64,000 bases of DNA from Clostridium sp. CAG:465 (GCA_000433755.1 FR891275.1:1-64000), one strand, 5' to 3'. Positions 17,819-26,376 are shown, counted from the first letter of the stretch. Program-made: numbers and translations. Notes: generated by a model not told the origin, from the sequence alone.

Positions 17819-17885
17819 TGCTACTTTTCTTATTTTGTAACAAAATATTTTTATTTATCATAATATACAAAAAAGGAGGTTATAT

Positions 17886-18076
17886 ATGCAAAATGATAAT
17901 TTAGAAAAAAGTGATAGATTAGATTTTATTATTAATGACAACTTAAATGAATGTTTACATATAGGAGATAAAGCACCTTTATTTAACGCAAAAACCACTT
18001 TTGGAAACATTAAATTAAGTGATTACGCTGGGAAATGGCTTATACTTTTCTCCCACCCACGGTGATTTTACACCCG
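17886..18076 (+). pseudogene. Peroxiredoxin (1-Cys/Prx6-like), 5' fragment
   Basis: Starting at ATG 17886 with an AAAGGAGG ribosome binding site, the product reads through [18 protein letters not shown] and WLILFSHP, the normal lead-in to a peroxiredoxin active site. One extra C at 18056-18060 puts the next codons out of frame and gives a stop at 18063. Correcting it gives FSHPGDFTP. Coding sequence then ends at 18076 inside the Val codon that precedes the peroxidatic Cys. The remainder of the gene lies 3.0 kb away at 21097-21627. Confidence 0.85.
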
Positions 18077-18084
18077 AATAAACA

Positions 18085-18097
18085 TACAATTTGGGGA
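18085..18097 (+). repeat. Left terminal inverted repeat of the recombinase element
   Basis: TACAATTTGGGGA, eight bases inside the left junction; the exact inverse copy is at 21071-21083. Flanking bases are also partly symmetric. Probably arms bound by the recombinase. Confidence 0.75.
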
Positions 18098-18152
18098 AAT
18101 ATAATAATTAAATAAATCTGCATATTATTTAGTAAATACCTAAATAAATATA

Positions 18153-18172
18153 ACCACGGGATTTCCCGTGGT
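18153..18172 (-). terminator. Terminator of the CYTH gene in the element
   Basis: Eight-bp arms ACCACGGG/CCCGTGGT with a 4-base loop, 135 bp past the CYTH stop on the minus strand. It is GC-rich against a very AT-rich background. Confidence 0.55.
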
Positions 18173-18307
18173 ATATCTAGATATAAAATAAAAAATATAT
18201 TACACAAAAATAAAACATATACAGAAATAGTTAATATTTAAAATAACATACTTGTAAGAAATATTAATTTTTTGATATGAAGTAACATTTCACAACAATA
18301 AAATTAA

Positions 18308-18904
18308 TTACAAAATATTATATTTTTTGTTTATTAATTCAAAAGCTTTTTTCACATCATATTCATCAGTTATACTAATGTTACATTCTTTAATATCCTT
18401 TAACATTTCTTTTTTTGTATTTTTAATTTCCAAAGCTGACTTTCCATCGAAATTATTCGTATTTTCATATTCGATTAAAGTACCTAGATCCTCAACAATT
18501 TGAAAGGCAAATTCTCTACCATTTTTTTCATATACAATAACATGATACTTTACTTCTATAAGTTTGTAAAATCCCAAAAATCCAAATAAACTTTCTGCCT
18601 TTATTAAATCGTTACAATCCAAGTTTACTTTTTTTTCTGAAATAACATCTCCATTATTGTCTAATTCTTTATTTTTATATGTTATTTTTCTAATTACTTT
18701 TCCATCCAATTTTAGATTTCTTAATATTACAGAATGTTTTAATAATTTTTGTATATTTTCTTTTTTTATTTCAACATCTAAATTCGTCAAATATATATCA
18801 TCAATATCACTTTCACGTATTTTGGTAAAGCCTTCCTTTTCTAGTTTACAAATTGCATCTTCAATTTTTTCAGTTAACCTTACAGTTATTTCTACTTGTT
18901 TCAT
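18308..18904 (-). CDS. CYTH-like domain protein (element cargo)
   Basis: About 198 residues; ATG at 18904 with GGGGGG in front. It follows the CYTH (adenylate cyclase/thiamine triphosphatase) fold: an N-terminal strand VEITVRL in the ExExK position, LEKEGFTKI, then DDIYLTN, VILRN, VIRKITYKNKELD, LFGFLGFYKLIEVKYHVIVY, and EDLGTLIEYEN at the end of the tunnel. Several acidic and basic residues that bind triphosphates in the family are kept; the first motif is weak (Thr for Glu). CYTH enzymes act on triphosphates such as thiamine triphosphate, polyphosphate or ATP. A related copy is at 42723-43301. Confidence 0.7.
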   Translation of the reverse strand: MKQVEITVRLTEKIEDAICKLEKEGFTKIRESDIDDIYLTNLDVEIKKENIQKLLKHSVILRNLKLDGKVIRKITYKNKELDNNGDVISEKKVNLDCNDLIKAESLFGFLGFYKLIEVKYHVIVYEKNGREFAFQIVEDLGTLIEYENTNNFDGKSALEIKNTKKEMLKDIKECNISITDEYDVKKAFELINKKYNIL

Positions 18905-19102
18905 TTCTAATCCCCCCATATATTTCTTTGAGTTTTAGTATATATTAAATTTATAAATTAATCAAATAAAATGAACAAATATATGTAATTATTAAAATAT
19001 TTAATTTTTCACTTTTTATTAATTATAACTTAAGGCAAAAGAAATATCCTCACTCTTTTATGCATAAAATTTATTATAAATGATATAAAGGAGTTAAGAG
19101 TA

Positions 19103-19315
19103 ATGCAGATTACAAATATAGAAATACAAAATAAAAAATATGTTCAATTTTATTTAACAAAAGAAGAACTAGAAAAAGATGAAACAAAAAATATAATTGA
19201 AAAATACAAAAAAGAAAAATATAACGTAGCTATTTTCTTAACTGGAAAAGAAGATTATTCCGAAGTTCTTAAAAACATAATAAAAAAACAAATGGAAGCA
19301 AATAAAGATGTCTAA
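19103..19315 (+). CDS. Small protein coupled to the element recombinase
   Basis: A 70-residue charged protein beginning MQITNIEIQNKKYVQFYL with a KKEKYNVAIFLTGKEDYSEV segment and a helical Lys-rich end. It has a GGAG ribosome binding site. Its stop overlaps the ATG at 19308 that heads the recombinase frame, so the two are translationally coupled. Its size and position suggest an accessory or directionality protein for the recombinase, but no domain is recognisable. Confidence 0.6.
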   Translation: MQITNIEIQNKKYVQFYLTKEELEKDETKNIIEKYKKEKYNVAIFLTGKEDYSEVLKNIIKKQMEANKDV

Positions 19316-19365
19316 TAATATAATTCTAAATAAAGTCAAACAGGAATTTGACAATAAAATAACAA

Positions 19366-20922
19366 TTGTACGGATATTGTAGATTGTCTAGAGATGAAGA
19401 CAAAGAAAATTATGCAAGTATTGAAGAACAAAAACAAATTATCAAAGATTATGCATTAACTCGTAATTGGACTATCTCAGATTTCTATATAGATGACAAT
19501 GTTTCGGGATATACGTTTAACAGACCTTCATTTACAAAAATGATTGAAAAAGTAAAAGAAGGAAAAATAGATGTAGTTATAGCAAAAGATTTATCAAGAA
19601 TCGGAAGACACAACGGAAGGGTATTAGTTTTAATAGATGAATTTAAAAATATTCAAAAAAATTTAATATTAGTTTCTGAAATGGGTGGTACTTATGATGT
19701 TTTAAACGACAGAGATGATACTATTGGAATTACAACATGGTTCAATGAGAGATATGTTAAAGATTGTTCAAGAAAAACTAGAGACCACATGTATTCTAAA
19801 CAAAAAACTGGAAGATTAATTATGGGAAGTTATTATGGATATATAAAAGATCCAGAAGATATAACAAAACTATATGTTGATGAAGAATTACGACCTGTTA
19901 TAGAATTAATATTTAAGCTTTATACTGAAAAAAGTTGTGGAAGAAGAAAAATTTGTGACATTTTAAATAGTAAGTATAGCTATCCTACTCCATCTTTATA
20001 CTATCAAACAAAACATTTAGAACGTGGTAGAATATATAAACATCCAGTTCAAAAATTATGGTGTACATATATGGTAAAGAATATCTTAGAAAATGATATA
20101 TATTGTGGTACACTTAGAACCCATAAGAAAAAAACTGTATCTATAAGAGGCAAGGTTGTAAAACTTCCAGAGGAGGAACATTTTGTGTTTGAAAATCATC
20201 ATGAGCCAATTATATCTAAAGAAACTTTTAACTTAGCACAAGAGATAAGAAAAAGAAAAGTAAATTCAAAAAGTACATCAAGTACAAGAAAAAGAATTTA
20301 TTACTTTTCAGGACTTTGCAGATGTGGTGATTGTGGATTTGGAGTAAGTGGAATTACAATAACCAAAAAACATTCTCAAAAAGGCTATGAATGTTCTAGT
20401 TATAGAACTTACGGAAAAGCCAGATGTAAATGCCATGAAATTAAAGAATCAGATATAATTATACATTTTAAAGAATTTTTAAAATTTACAAAAAAGCAAT
20501 ATATTAATGAAATAAATAAAATACAATTTAAAACAAAAACTAATGTTAAAACAAATAATAAAGAAAAAATTAAATTTAAGATCGAAGATCTAAATGCTGA
20601 ACTTAAAGTCCTAATAAATCAAAAAGTTAAAGATTTAACCAATATTACAAATAATTATCAAAAAAAAATAATTGAAAATACATATAAAGAATTAGAAAAA
20701 TATAAAACTAATCGTATAGAACAATTACAAAAACTATCAGAACAACAACAAGAAGATTTAGACATAAAAAAATTAAAGACGGCAATAGAGTATTTTGATG
20801 ATATTATAAAATCTAATAAACCAAATAGATATATTTTAGAGTGTTTAATTAATAAGATATGGATTTATCACGATAAGAGTGTGAAATTTGAGCTAAAACC
20901 AGACATTAAAAAGTTAGTATAA
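19366..20922 (+). CDS. Large serine recombinase of the element
   Basis: A 518-residue recombinase. The resolvase domain has YGYCRLSRDED with the nucleophilic Ser near residue 8, IDDNVSGYTFNRPSF, and VVIAKDLSRIGR. The recombinase domain has GYIKDPEDITKLYVDE and YTEKSCGRRKICDILN. The zinc ribbon is CRCGDCGFGVSG with YECSSYRTYGKARC, followed by a long coiled coil and a closing INKIWIYHDKSVKFELK. The open frame begins at a TTG without a good ribosome binding site. The ATG at 19308, coupled to the upstream gene, reads 24 codons (ending KITIVRIL) into a stop, and a one-base shift near 19360 would join it to this frame. The N-terminus is therefore probably frameshifted. Confidence 0.85.
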   Translation: MYGYCRLSRDEDKENYASIEEQKQIIKDYALTRNWTISDFYIDDNVSGYTFNRPSFTKMIEKVKEGKIDVVIAKDLSRIGRHNGRVLVLIDEFKNIQKNLILVSEMGGTYDVLNDRDDTIGITTWFNERYVKDCSRKTRDHMYSKQKTGRLIMGSYYGYIKDPEDITKLYVDEELRPVIELIFKLYTEKSCGRRKICDILNSKYSYPTPSLYYQTKHLERGRIYKHPVQKLWCTYMVKNILENDIYCGTLRTHKKKTVSIRGKVVKLPEEEHFVFENHHEPIISKETFNLAQEIRKRKVNSKSTSSTRKRIYYFSGLCRCGDCGFGVSGITITKKHSQKGYECSSYRTYGKARCKCHEIKESDIIIHFKEFLKFTKKQYINEINKIQFKTKTNVKTNNKEKIKFKIEDLNAELKVLINQKVKDLTNITNNYQKKIIENTYKELEKYKTNRIEQLQKLSEQQQEDLDIKKLKTAIEYFDDIIKSNKPNRYILECLINKIWIYHDKSVKFELKPDIKKLV

Positions 20923-20955
20923 TAGAACTTTTTCAAAATAATGTGTAATATATTT

Positions 20956-21033
20956 AAAAGTTATTTGCAAAAAGTGGCTAAATATGTGAAAAGTCGTTTG
21001 AAAAATGTGCATATTTTCCTCAAAAGTCGTTTG
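20956..21033 (+). repeat. Three direct repeats with exact 33-bp spacing
   Basis: AAAAGTTATTTG (20956), AAAAGTCGTTTG (20989) and AAAAGTCGTTTG (21022) start exactly 33 bp apart, between the recombinase stop and the right end of the element. The period is close to three helical turns. They are probably binding sites for the recombinase or its accessory protein. Confidence 0.65.
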
Positions 21034-21070
21034 ATTTTTGTGAAATATAGAAAAAATAATTAAATAACAA

Positions 21071-21083
21071 TCCCCAAATTGTA
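21071..21083 (-). repeat. Right terminal inverted repeat of the recombinase element
   Basis: Exact inverse of TACAATTTGGGGA at 18085-18097, ten bases inside the right junction. Confidence 0.75.
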
Positions 21084-21096
21084 AGTATTTACCCCC

Positions 21097-21627
21097 GTCT
21101 GTACAACGGAGTTTCTAGCTTTTGCAAAAATGTATCCAGAATTTCAAAAAAGAAATTGTGAATTATTAGGACTTTCAATTGATAGTACCCCTTCACATCT
21201 AGCCTGGGTAAATAATATACAAAAGTCTACAGGTATAACGATTCCATTTCCAATAATAGCAGATAGAGATATGCAAATTGCAAAAAAATATTCAATGATT
21301 GCTCCAAATATTGATAATACGCAAACAGTAAGATCAGTCTTCTTTATTTGTCCAGATCAAACAATTAGAGCTATTTTACAATATCCTATGGCAAATGGTA
21401 GAAATATTGCTGAAATATTGCGACTTCTTGATGCTATGCAATTTACAGATGAAAACAAAATAATGACACCAGCAAATTGGTTACCAAATCAACCTGGTAT
21501 AACACCAATGCCAAGTACTTACGATGAACTTGTTAAAAAGCAAAATAACTTAACTGGATTTAATTGTATTGATTGGTATCTATGTTTTAACACAAATATA
21601 CCAAATGATATTCTTTCTGATAAATAA
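21097..21627 (+). pseudogene. Peroxiredoxin (1-Cys/Prx6-like), 3' fragment with catalytic Cys
   Basis: From 21097 the frame reads VCTTEFLAFAKMYPEF, so the peroxidatic Cys is the second codon after the junction. It continues with LLGLSIDSTPSHLAW, PFPIIADRDMQIAKKY, TVRSVFFICPDQTIR and MTPANWLPNQPG, the long C-terminal dimerisation part typical of the Prx6-type 1-Cys peroxiredoxins. The stop is at 21627. An internal ATG at 21130 lacks the Cys, so this fragment alone cannot be a peroxidase. Joined to 17886-18076 it makes a protein of about 240 residues. Confidence 0.85.
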
Positions 21628-21653
21628 AAAGAAAAATTTAGGGAGGTATTGAT

Positions 21654-21794
21654 ATGAATAATAGTTGTTGTTCAAGTTCTGGAAATGGCCTTTTTGGTGG
21701 CAACTGTTGTATTATTGTTGTTCTTATAATAATAGTATTATTCTGTTGCTGTTCAAACAATGGAAATTCAAATAATAATTGTTGTATGTTATAA
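21654..21794 (+). CDS. 46-residue cysteine-rich membrane peptide (YjcZ-like)
   Basis: A short gene with a strong ribosome binding site (GGGAGGT). The peptide has a Ser/Gly/Cys-rich head (MNNSCCSSSGNGLFGG), one hydrophobic helix (CCIIVVLIIIVLFCCC) and an Asn-rich tail ending NNNCCML, with nine Cys in all. The layout (Gly-rich head, one TM, polar tail) resembles the small YjcZ-type sporulation membrane peptides. It lies 26 bp downstream of the peroxiredoxin stop and before a strong terminator, so it was probably co-transcribed with that gene. Confidence 0.65.
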   Translation: MNNSCCSSSGNGLFGGNCCIIVVLIIIVLFCCCSNNGNSNNNCCML

Positions 21795-21802
21795 CAAGAT
21801 TT

Positions 21803-21825
21803 GCCCTAGCTTTCTTAGCTAGGGC
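21803..21825 (+). terminator. Terminator of the peroxiredoxin/Cys-rich peptide unit
   Basis: Arms GCCCTAGCT/AGCTAGGGC around a short loop, then TTATTTATAT. Confidence 0.8.
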
Positions 21826-21888
21826 CTTATTTATATGTTTTTAAAATAAATAATTTAATTAATTATTATTACATATAAAGAAAAATTT

Positions 21889-22329
21889 CTAGTATTCATT
21901 TTCAAACTGAATATCGTAAATATCATTAATGTTTATTTTTTCGCCTGAATCTAATAATATCCTTTTTTTATACTCATCTATTTTTGTAACTAATCCATTT
22001 GAAATAAAATATTTTCCACCACTTTTTTTCAAATCTTTTACAAAATATATAATTTTTACATATATATTTTTTTGTATATTTAATTTTATATAATTTAATT
22101 TTTGATCAATTATACACTTTAAATTATCATCAATAATTAACATCTCATCCGTTGTTCTGACTGTTTCATCTATTGCATCACTATATCCGGTTAATGCTGC
22201 AAATGGTGCAAATTGAAAAGCTCTATTTGATATACTCATTTTTTCATGTTTACTTGAGACATGATGTTCTAGATTTATAATATCACTATAGTCATCATTT
22301 ATTAATTCAAACTTATTCACTGTGTCCAC
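21889..22329 (-). CDS. YolD-like protein
   Basis: A 146-residue product with the YolD signature RAFQFAPFAALTGYSDAIDE and RTTDEMLIIDDNLKC. YolD-like proteins are found beside Y-family polymerases of the UvrX type, and the start of this gene overlaps the end of the polymerase gene by 17 bp. A role in damage-tolerance synthesis is inferred from this constant pairing. The biochemistry is unknown. Confidence 0.85.
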   Translation of the reverse strand: MDTVNKFELINDDYSDIINLEHHVSSKHEKMSISNRAFQFAPFAALTGYSDAIDETVRTTDEMLIIDDNLKCIIDQKLNYIKLNIQKNIYVKIIYFVKDLKKSGGKYFISNGLVTKIDEYKKRILLDSGEKININDIYDIQFENEY

Positions 22330-23797
22330 CTATCTGCCTATTTCTACTAAGCGTAGTTGCTCCTTCCTCTAAATTAAACGCCTTAATAATTGCATTTTTT
22401 CCATATTTATTTTTTATACCTATAACAGTTTCTTGTAATTTCTTTTCTTTTTGTAATTTTTCATCTTGTTTTAATTTTTCTTCAATATCTGTAAAAAAAT
22501 CTAATTGCTCATATGATGTTGATATTTTATCCTCTCTTAATAAATTTCCAACACAAATATTAATCTTTCTAATTAATAAATCTTTATTTACTATTTTATC
22601 AAAAAGCTTCAAAAATCCATCCATAATAGTCATAGTAGAAGATGTCATATTTTCTAGTCTAAATGTTCCATGTGCAGGTTTTGGCACCATTCTTCCATAT
22701 CTATCTTCCTTTAGCTTTCCATTAAAATTGCTATTATACTTTAAATTTTCCACATCATAATCAACTGTCAAAACTAACATGTCTGTCAAATATTTCTTAC
22801 CAACCATATCTAATACAAGTAAATCTACCATTTCTTTTAATATCAACCTACTTTTTTCATAATTATATGGACAGCTTAAAACTTGACCAGAACTTATACT
22901 TTTACTTTCAGGTTTGCATCTCTTTATATCAGATATAGTTGTACATTCCCATCCCCAACTATGATCAATTAAAAGTTCTGCATTAACTCCAAATAATCTA
23001 TATAACAAATCTTCATTTAAAATAGAACATCTTGCCACATCTCCCATTGTATAAATACCATATCTTTCAAGACTTTTGCTATATCCCTTTCCAACTCTCC
23101 AAAAATCTGTAATTGGAGTATGTGACCATAATTTCTTTCTAAAACTTCTCTCATCTAATATTGCAATTCTCACCCCATTACAATCAGGTTCAGCATGTTT
23201 TGCAAGTATATCCATTGCTACCTTACACAAAAACATATTTGTACCAATTCCAGCTGTAGCAGTTATACCAGTTGTTCTATATACATCCATGATAATTTTA
23301 GATACCAATTCTTTAGCTGTAACATTGTATGTTTTTAGATAACTTGTTAAATCACAAAACACCTCGTCAATCGAATACGAAAATATATCATCTGGAGAAA
23401 TATATTTTAAATAAACATTATATATATCAGTACTATATTTCATATAATAAGCCATTCTAGGTTTAGCAATTATGAAATCTAATTCCAAACTGTTATTGTT
23501 TTCTAATTTTGTATCGTCATATGATTTACCAATAAATTTGTTATTATTTGCTTTTAATCTTCTTTTAAAATTTACATTTCTAACTTTTTCATTAACTTCA
23601 AAAAGTCTTGCTCGTCCTGGAATTCCATATTTTTTTAAACTAGGTGAAACTGCTAGACATATAGTTTTTTCCGTTCTAGAACTATCAGCAACCACAAGGT
23701 TTGTTGTTAGAGGATCAAGGCCTCTTTCCATACATTCTACTGAAGCATAAAATGATTTTAAATCAATAGAAGCATATACTCTTTCCACATTTTTCAC
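22313..23797 (-). CDS. Y-family DNA polymerase (UmuC/UvrX type)
   Basis: A 494-residue translesion polymerase. The palm begins VYASIDLKSFYASVECMERG with the first catalytic Asp, and the second acidic pair is in YSIDEVFCDLTSY. GIPGRARLF, TATAGIGTNMFLCKVAMDIL and the helix-hairpin region FWRVGKGYSKSLERYGIYT follow, with a little-finger domain to about residue 430. It replicates past damaged bases. Overlap with the yolD-like gene is as in UvrX loci of Bacillota. The promoter region shows no clear LexA box. Confidence 0.9.
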   Translation of the reverse strand: MKNVERVYASIDLKSFYASVECMERGLDPLTTNLVVADSSRTEKTICLAVSPSLKKYGIPGRARLFEVNEKVRNVNFKRRLKANNNKFIGKSYDDTKLENNNSLELDFIIAKPRMAYYMKYSTDIYNVYLKYISPDDIFSYSIDEVFCDLTSYLKTYNVTAKELVSKIIMDVYRTTGITATAGIGTNMFLCKVAMDILAKHAEPDCNGVRIAILDERSFRKKLWSHTPITDFWRVGKGYSKSLERYGIYTMGDVARCSILNEDLLYRLFGVNAELLIDHSWGWECTTISDIKRCKPESKSISSGQVLSCPYNYEKSRLILKEMVDLLVLDMVGKKYLTDMLVLTVDYDVENLKYNSNFNGKLKEDRYGRMVPKPAHGTFRLENMTSSTMTIMDGFLKLFDKIVNKDLLIRKINICVGNLLREDKISTSYEQLDFFTDIEEKLKQDEKLQKEKKLQETVIGIKNKYGKNAIIKAFNLEEGATTLSRNRQIGGHSE

Positions 23798-23812
23798 CTC
23801 TTAATTAATAAA

Positions 23813-24694
23813 TTAAAAATTAGGCACATATTTTTCCTCATTTTTTCCAAGTCTTTGAAAATATCCATTTTCAAGGCCTAAATCATACATATACTTTTCA
23901 ATAATATGATATTCTTTTTTTGTTATTTTCCTATTTAACTCATTTATATTTTGTGCTTCATTTGTTGGGAAATACTGTGCCATAATACTCACATAAGCCT
24001 CTTTACCAATATTTTCTACAATCCATTCTAATACATTCTTAGTATTTTTAGTATTATTTGGAAGTATTAAATTTCGTATAATTAATCCTTTTTTTATTAT
24101 ACCATTATTATCAAATATAGGATGTCCAACTTGCCTATACATTTCAAGAATTGCACTAGAAGCAAAGTCAAAGTATTTATTTACACCAGAATATTTAAGT
24201 CCCAATTCGTTACTACAGTATTTAAAATCTGGAAGATAAACATCAATAAGGCCATCTAATTCCTTTATAGTATTTACATTTTCATATCCACTAGAATTAT
24301 ATATTACAGGAATATTAAGTCCATTTTTCTTCGCTAAAATTAAAGCCTCTTTTATGTGTAAAGCATAAATGGTAGGTGTAACTAAGTTTATATTGCAAGC
24401 ACCTTCTTCCTGTAAATTCAAAAATATATCAGCAAGTTCTTTTATTGAAATTTCTTTTCCTTTTCCCTCTTTACTTATTTTATAATTTTGGCAATAAACA
24501 CATCTCAAATTACAATTAGAAAAAAATACTGCTCCTGAACCTTTAGTTCCACTTATACAAGGTTCCTCATAAAAAAATTTTGAGCTCAGTGCTATTTTTA
24601 CATTTTCTCCTGATTTACAAAAACCTCTTTTTTTATTTTCCCTATCCACTAAGCACATATGTGGACATAAATTACATTTATTTAAATACATCAT
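23813..24694 (-). CDS. Radical SAM protein, PflA-like (COG1313 type)
   Basis: A 293-residue radical SAM enzyme. The cluster motif is in FFSNCNLRCVYCQNYKIS (CxxxCxxC). An N-terminal CNLCPHMCLVDRENKKRGFC adds four Cys that may bind a second cluster or zinc. The barrel contains GSGAVFF, PVIYNSSGYE and DVYLPDFKYCSNELGLKYSG. This matches the pyruvate-formate-lyase-activating-enzyme-like group of unknown target. It starts at ATG 24694 with no ribosome binding site and a promoter only nine bases upstream (see 24704-24732). recN lies 57 bp upstream. Confidence 0.85.
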   Translation of the reverse strand: MMYLNKCNLCPHMCLVDRENKKRGFCKSGENVKIALSSKFFYEEPCISGTKGSGAVFFSNCNLRCVYCQNYKISKEGKGKEISIKELADIFLNLQEEGACNINLVTPTIYALHIKEALILAKKNGLNIPVIYNSSGYENVNTIKELDGLIDVYLPDFKYCSNELGLKYSGVNKYFDFASSAILEMYRQVGHPIFDNNGIIKKGLIIRNLILPNNTKNTKNVLEWIVENIGKEAYVSIMAQYFPTNEAQNINELNRKITKKEYHIIEKYMYDLGLENGYFQRLGKNEEKYVPNF

Positions 24695-24703
24695 AATAAT
24701 ATA

Positions 24704-24732
24704 ATTATACAGTAATTATATTATAAAAACAA
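24704..24732 (-). promoter_or_regulatory. Promoter abutting the radical SAM start (candidate leaderless mRNA)
   Basis: On the minus strand TTGTTT (24732-24727), a 17-base spacer and TATAAT (24709-24704) end nine bases before the ATG at 24694. Transcription would begin within about three bases of the start codon, and there is no ribosome binding site. Confidence 0.5.
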
Positions 24733-24750
24733 GTTTAATAGTTAGAATTT

Positions 24751-26376
24751 CTATACTAAGCAAGCTACTTTTTTTAGCTCTCTTGCATTATCTAAGGCTA
24801 TTGTTGTAATAGTACCAGACGAAATTCTTGCTATTTCTTTTATTGCCATATTATCATCTAAAAGTTCTATTTTAGATGATGTATGATTATTTAATGATTT
24901 TTTAGAAATATAATAGTGATAGTCAGCATAAGCTGCAACTACAGCTAAGTGAGTAATACATAGTACTTGATGATTTTTTGAAACCTCTTTTAATTTAAGA
25001 CCTACAGCACTACCAGATTTTCCACTTATTCCAGTATCTACCTCATCAAATATTAAAACAGGTACACTATCAGTTTTTGAAAGAACGTTTTTTATAGCTA
25101 GCATTATTCTTGAAATTTCACCACCCGATGCAATTTTACTAAGACTTTTATAATCATCACCTAAATTTGTTATTATTTTAAATGAAACATTATCTAATCC
25201 CCTACTTTTAAAATTTCTATCCTTACTAAATTCAACATTTACTTTAATCCTAGCATTTTTCATTTCTAAATCACTTAGTTCTATATTTATTTTTTCCTGT
25301 AATTTTTTGGCCATATCTTTTCTTGTATTACTCATTTTACATGAAAGTTCATACATTTTTTCTTGTATATTTTCTAATTTTTTTTGAACCTCATTTAAAT
25401 GTTCTTCCATGTTTTCTATTTCCTCTTTTTTTGCAATATTTGACTCTTTATACTTTAGTATTTCCTCAATATTATTTCCGTATTTTCTCTTTAAAGAATA
25501 AAGTAAATCTAGTCTTTTTATAACATCATTATTATAATTTTCATCAAATGATAATTCCTCTTTATAATTAAATAGTTCCTGTGACATATCTTCTAAATCA
25601 TAATATATTCCTTCTATTCTATCACTTTGTTTCTTATACATATCATTAAACTGAGATATCCTATTTAAATTTTTTACAACTTCATTTATATTATTTAATA
25701 TCTCAGATGATATTAATTCTTCTGAAATATTAAGTGCTTCATTAATTTTTTCAGCATTTCTCATAATTTTTGATTTTTCTTCTAACTGTTCTTCTTCACC
25801 AACTTTAAAATTTGCCTCTTCTATTTCATTTATTTCATAATCTAATAGATCAAGCATTCTCTTTCTTTCTTTTTCACTTCCAAAATTTTCTTTTAATTCA
25901 AGGCTAAATTTTAAATACTCATTATATAACTTAGTATACTCTTCTTTATCTTCTAAAAGTTCATCTTTAGCATATGCATCTAAATAAGTTATATGGTTTG
26001 ATTCATCTAATAAATTTTGATTATCATTTTGTCCATGTATGTTTATAACATGACTCATATATTCTTTTAATTCATTTACTGTAACAAGTCTTCCATTAAT
26101 CTTACATTTATTTTTTCCACTTACACTTATTTCTCTTGAAACTATATCGTTTTCTGTATTGGAATCTTTATTTATCATAATTTCAACTAAACAATAATTC
26201 TCACCTGTTTTTATTACATCCTTAGAAAATCTAGAGCCACAAATTAGAGATAAAGCATCTACAAGCAAACTTTTTCCAGCACCTGTTTCTCCTGTAATTA
26301 TATTAAGCCCTTTTTTAAAATCCACCGTTATATTATCTATTATTCCTATATTTTCTATGTGCAAAGTTTCTATCAC
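24751..26376 (-). CDS. recN: DNA repair protein RecN
   Basis: A 541-residue SMC-like ATPase. Walker A is GETGAGKS (about 31-38), the ABC signature region is SKIASGGEISRIMLAIK and Walker B is VLIFDEVDTGISGKSG. Two long coiled-coil arms lie between them (about 150-360). RecN binds DNA ends and helps double-strand-break repair. The start is GTG at 26376 behind GGTGG. The promoter carries two LexA-like boxes, as expected for an SOS gene. Confidence 0.95.
   Translation of the reverse strand: MIETLHIENIGIIDNITVDFKKGLNIITGETGAGKSLLVDALSLICGSRFSKDVIKTGENYCLVEIMINKDSNTENDIVSREISVSGKNKCKINGRLVTVNELKEYMSHVINIHGQNDNQNLLDESNHITYLDAYAKDELLEDKEEYTKLYNEYLKFSLELKENFGSEKERKRMLDLLDYEINEIEEANFKVGEEEQLEEKSKIMRNAEKINEALNISEELISSEILNNINEVVKNLNRISQFNDMYKKQSDRIEGIYYDLEDMSQELFNYKEELSFDENYNNDVIKRLDLLYSLKRKYGNNIEEILKYKESNIAKKEEIENMEEHLNEVQKKLENIQEKMYELSCKMSNTRKDMAKKLQEKINIELSDLEMKNARIKVNVEFSKDRNFKSRGLDNVSFKIITNLGDDYKSLSKIASGGEISRIMLAIKNVLSKTDSVPVLIFDEVDTGISGKSGSAVGLKLKEVSKNHQVLCITHLAVVAAYADYHYYISKKSLNNHTSSKIELLDDNMAIKEIARISSGTITTIALDNARELKKVACLV

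Larger units (their letters stand above)
18077..21097. mobile_element. 3.0-kb serine-recombinase element inserted in the peroxiredoxin gene
   Basis: The two peroxiredoxin halves join exactly if 18077-21097 is removed, with CCCG present at both junctions (18073-18076 and 21094-21097). Inside the ends are inverted copies of TACAATTTGGGGA (18085-18097 and 21071-21083). The element carries a CYTH protein (minus), a 70-residue small protein and a large serine recombinase (plus), and three 33-bp-spaced repeats at the right end. It has no conjugation or phage structural genes, so it is a minimal integrative element. The short shared core fits serine-recombinase attL/attR sites. Confidence 0.85.

Noticed and set aside
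20956..21033. Possible CRISPR-like array
   Set aside because: Only three 12-bp units with 21-bp gaps; repeats and spacers are far too short and there are no cas genes.
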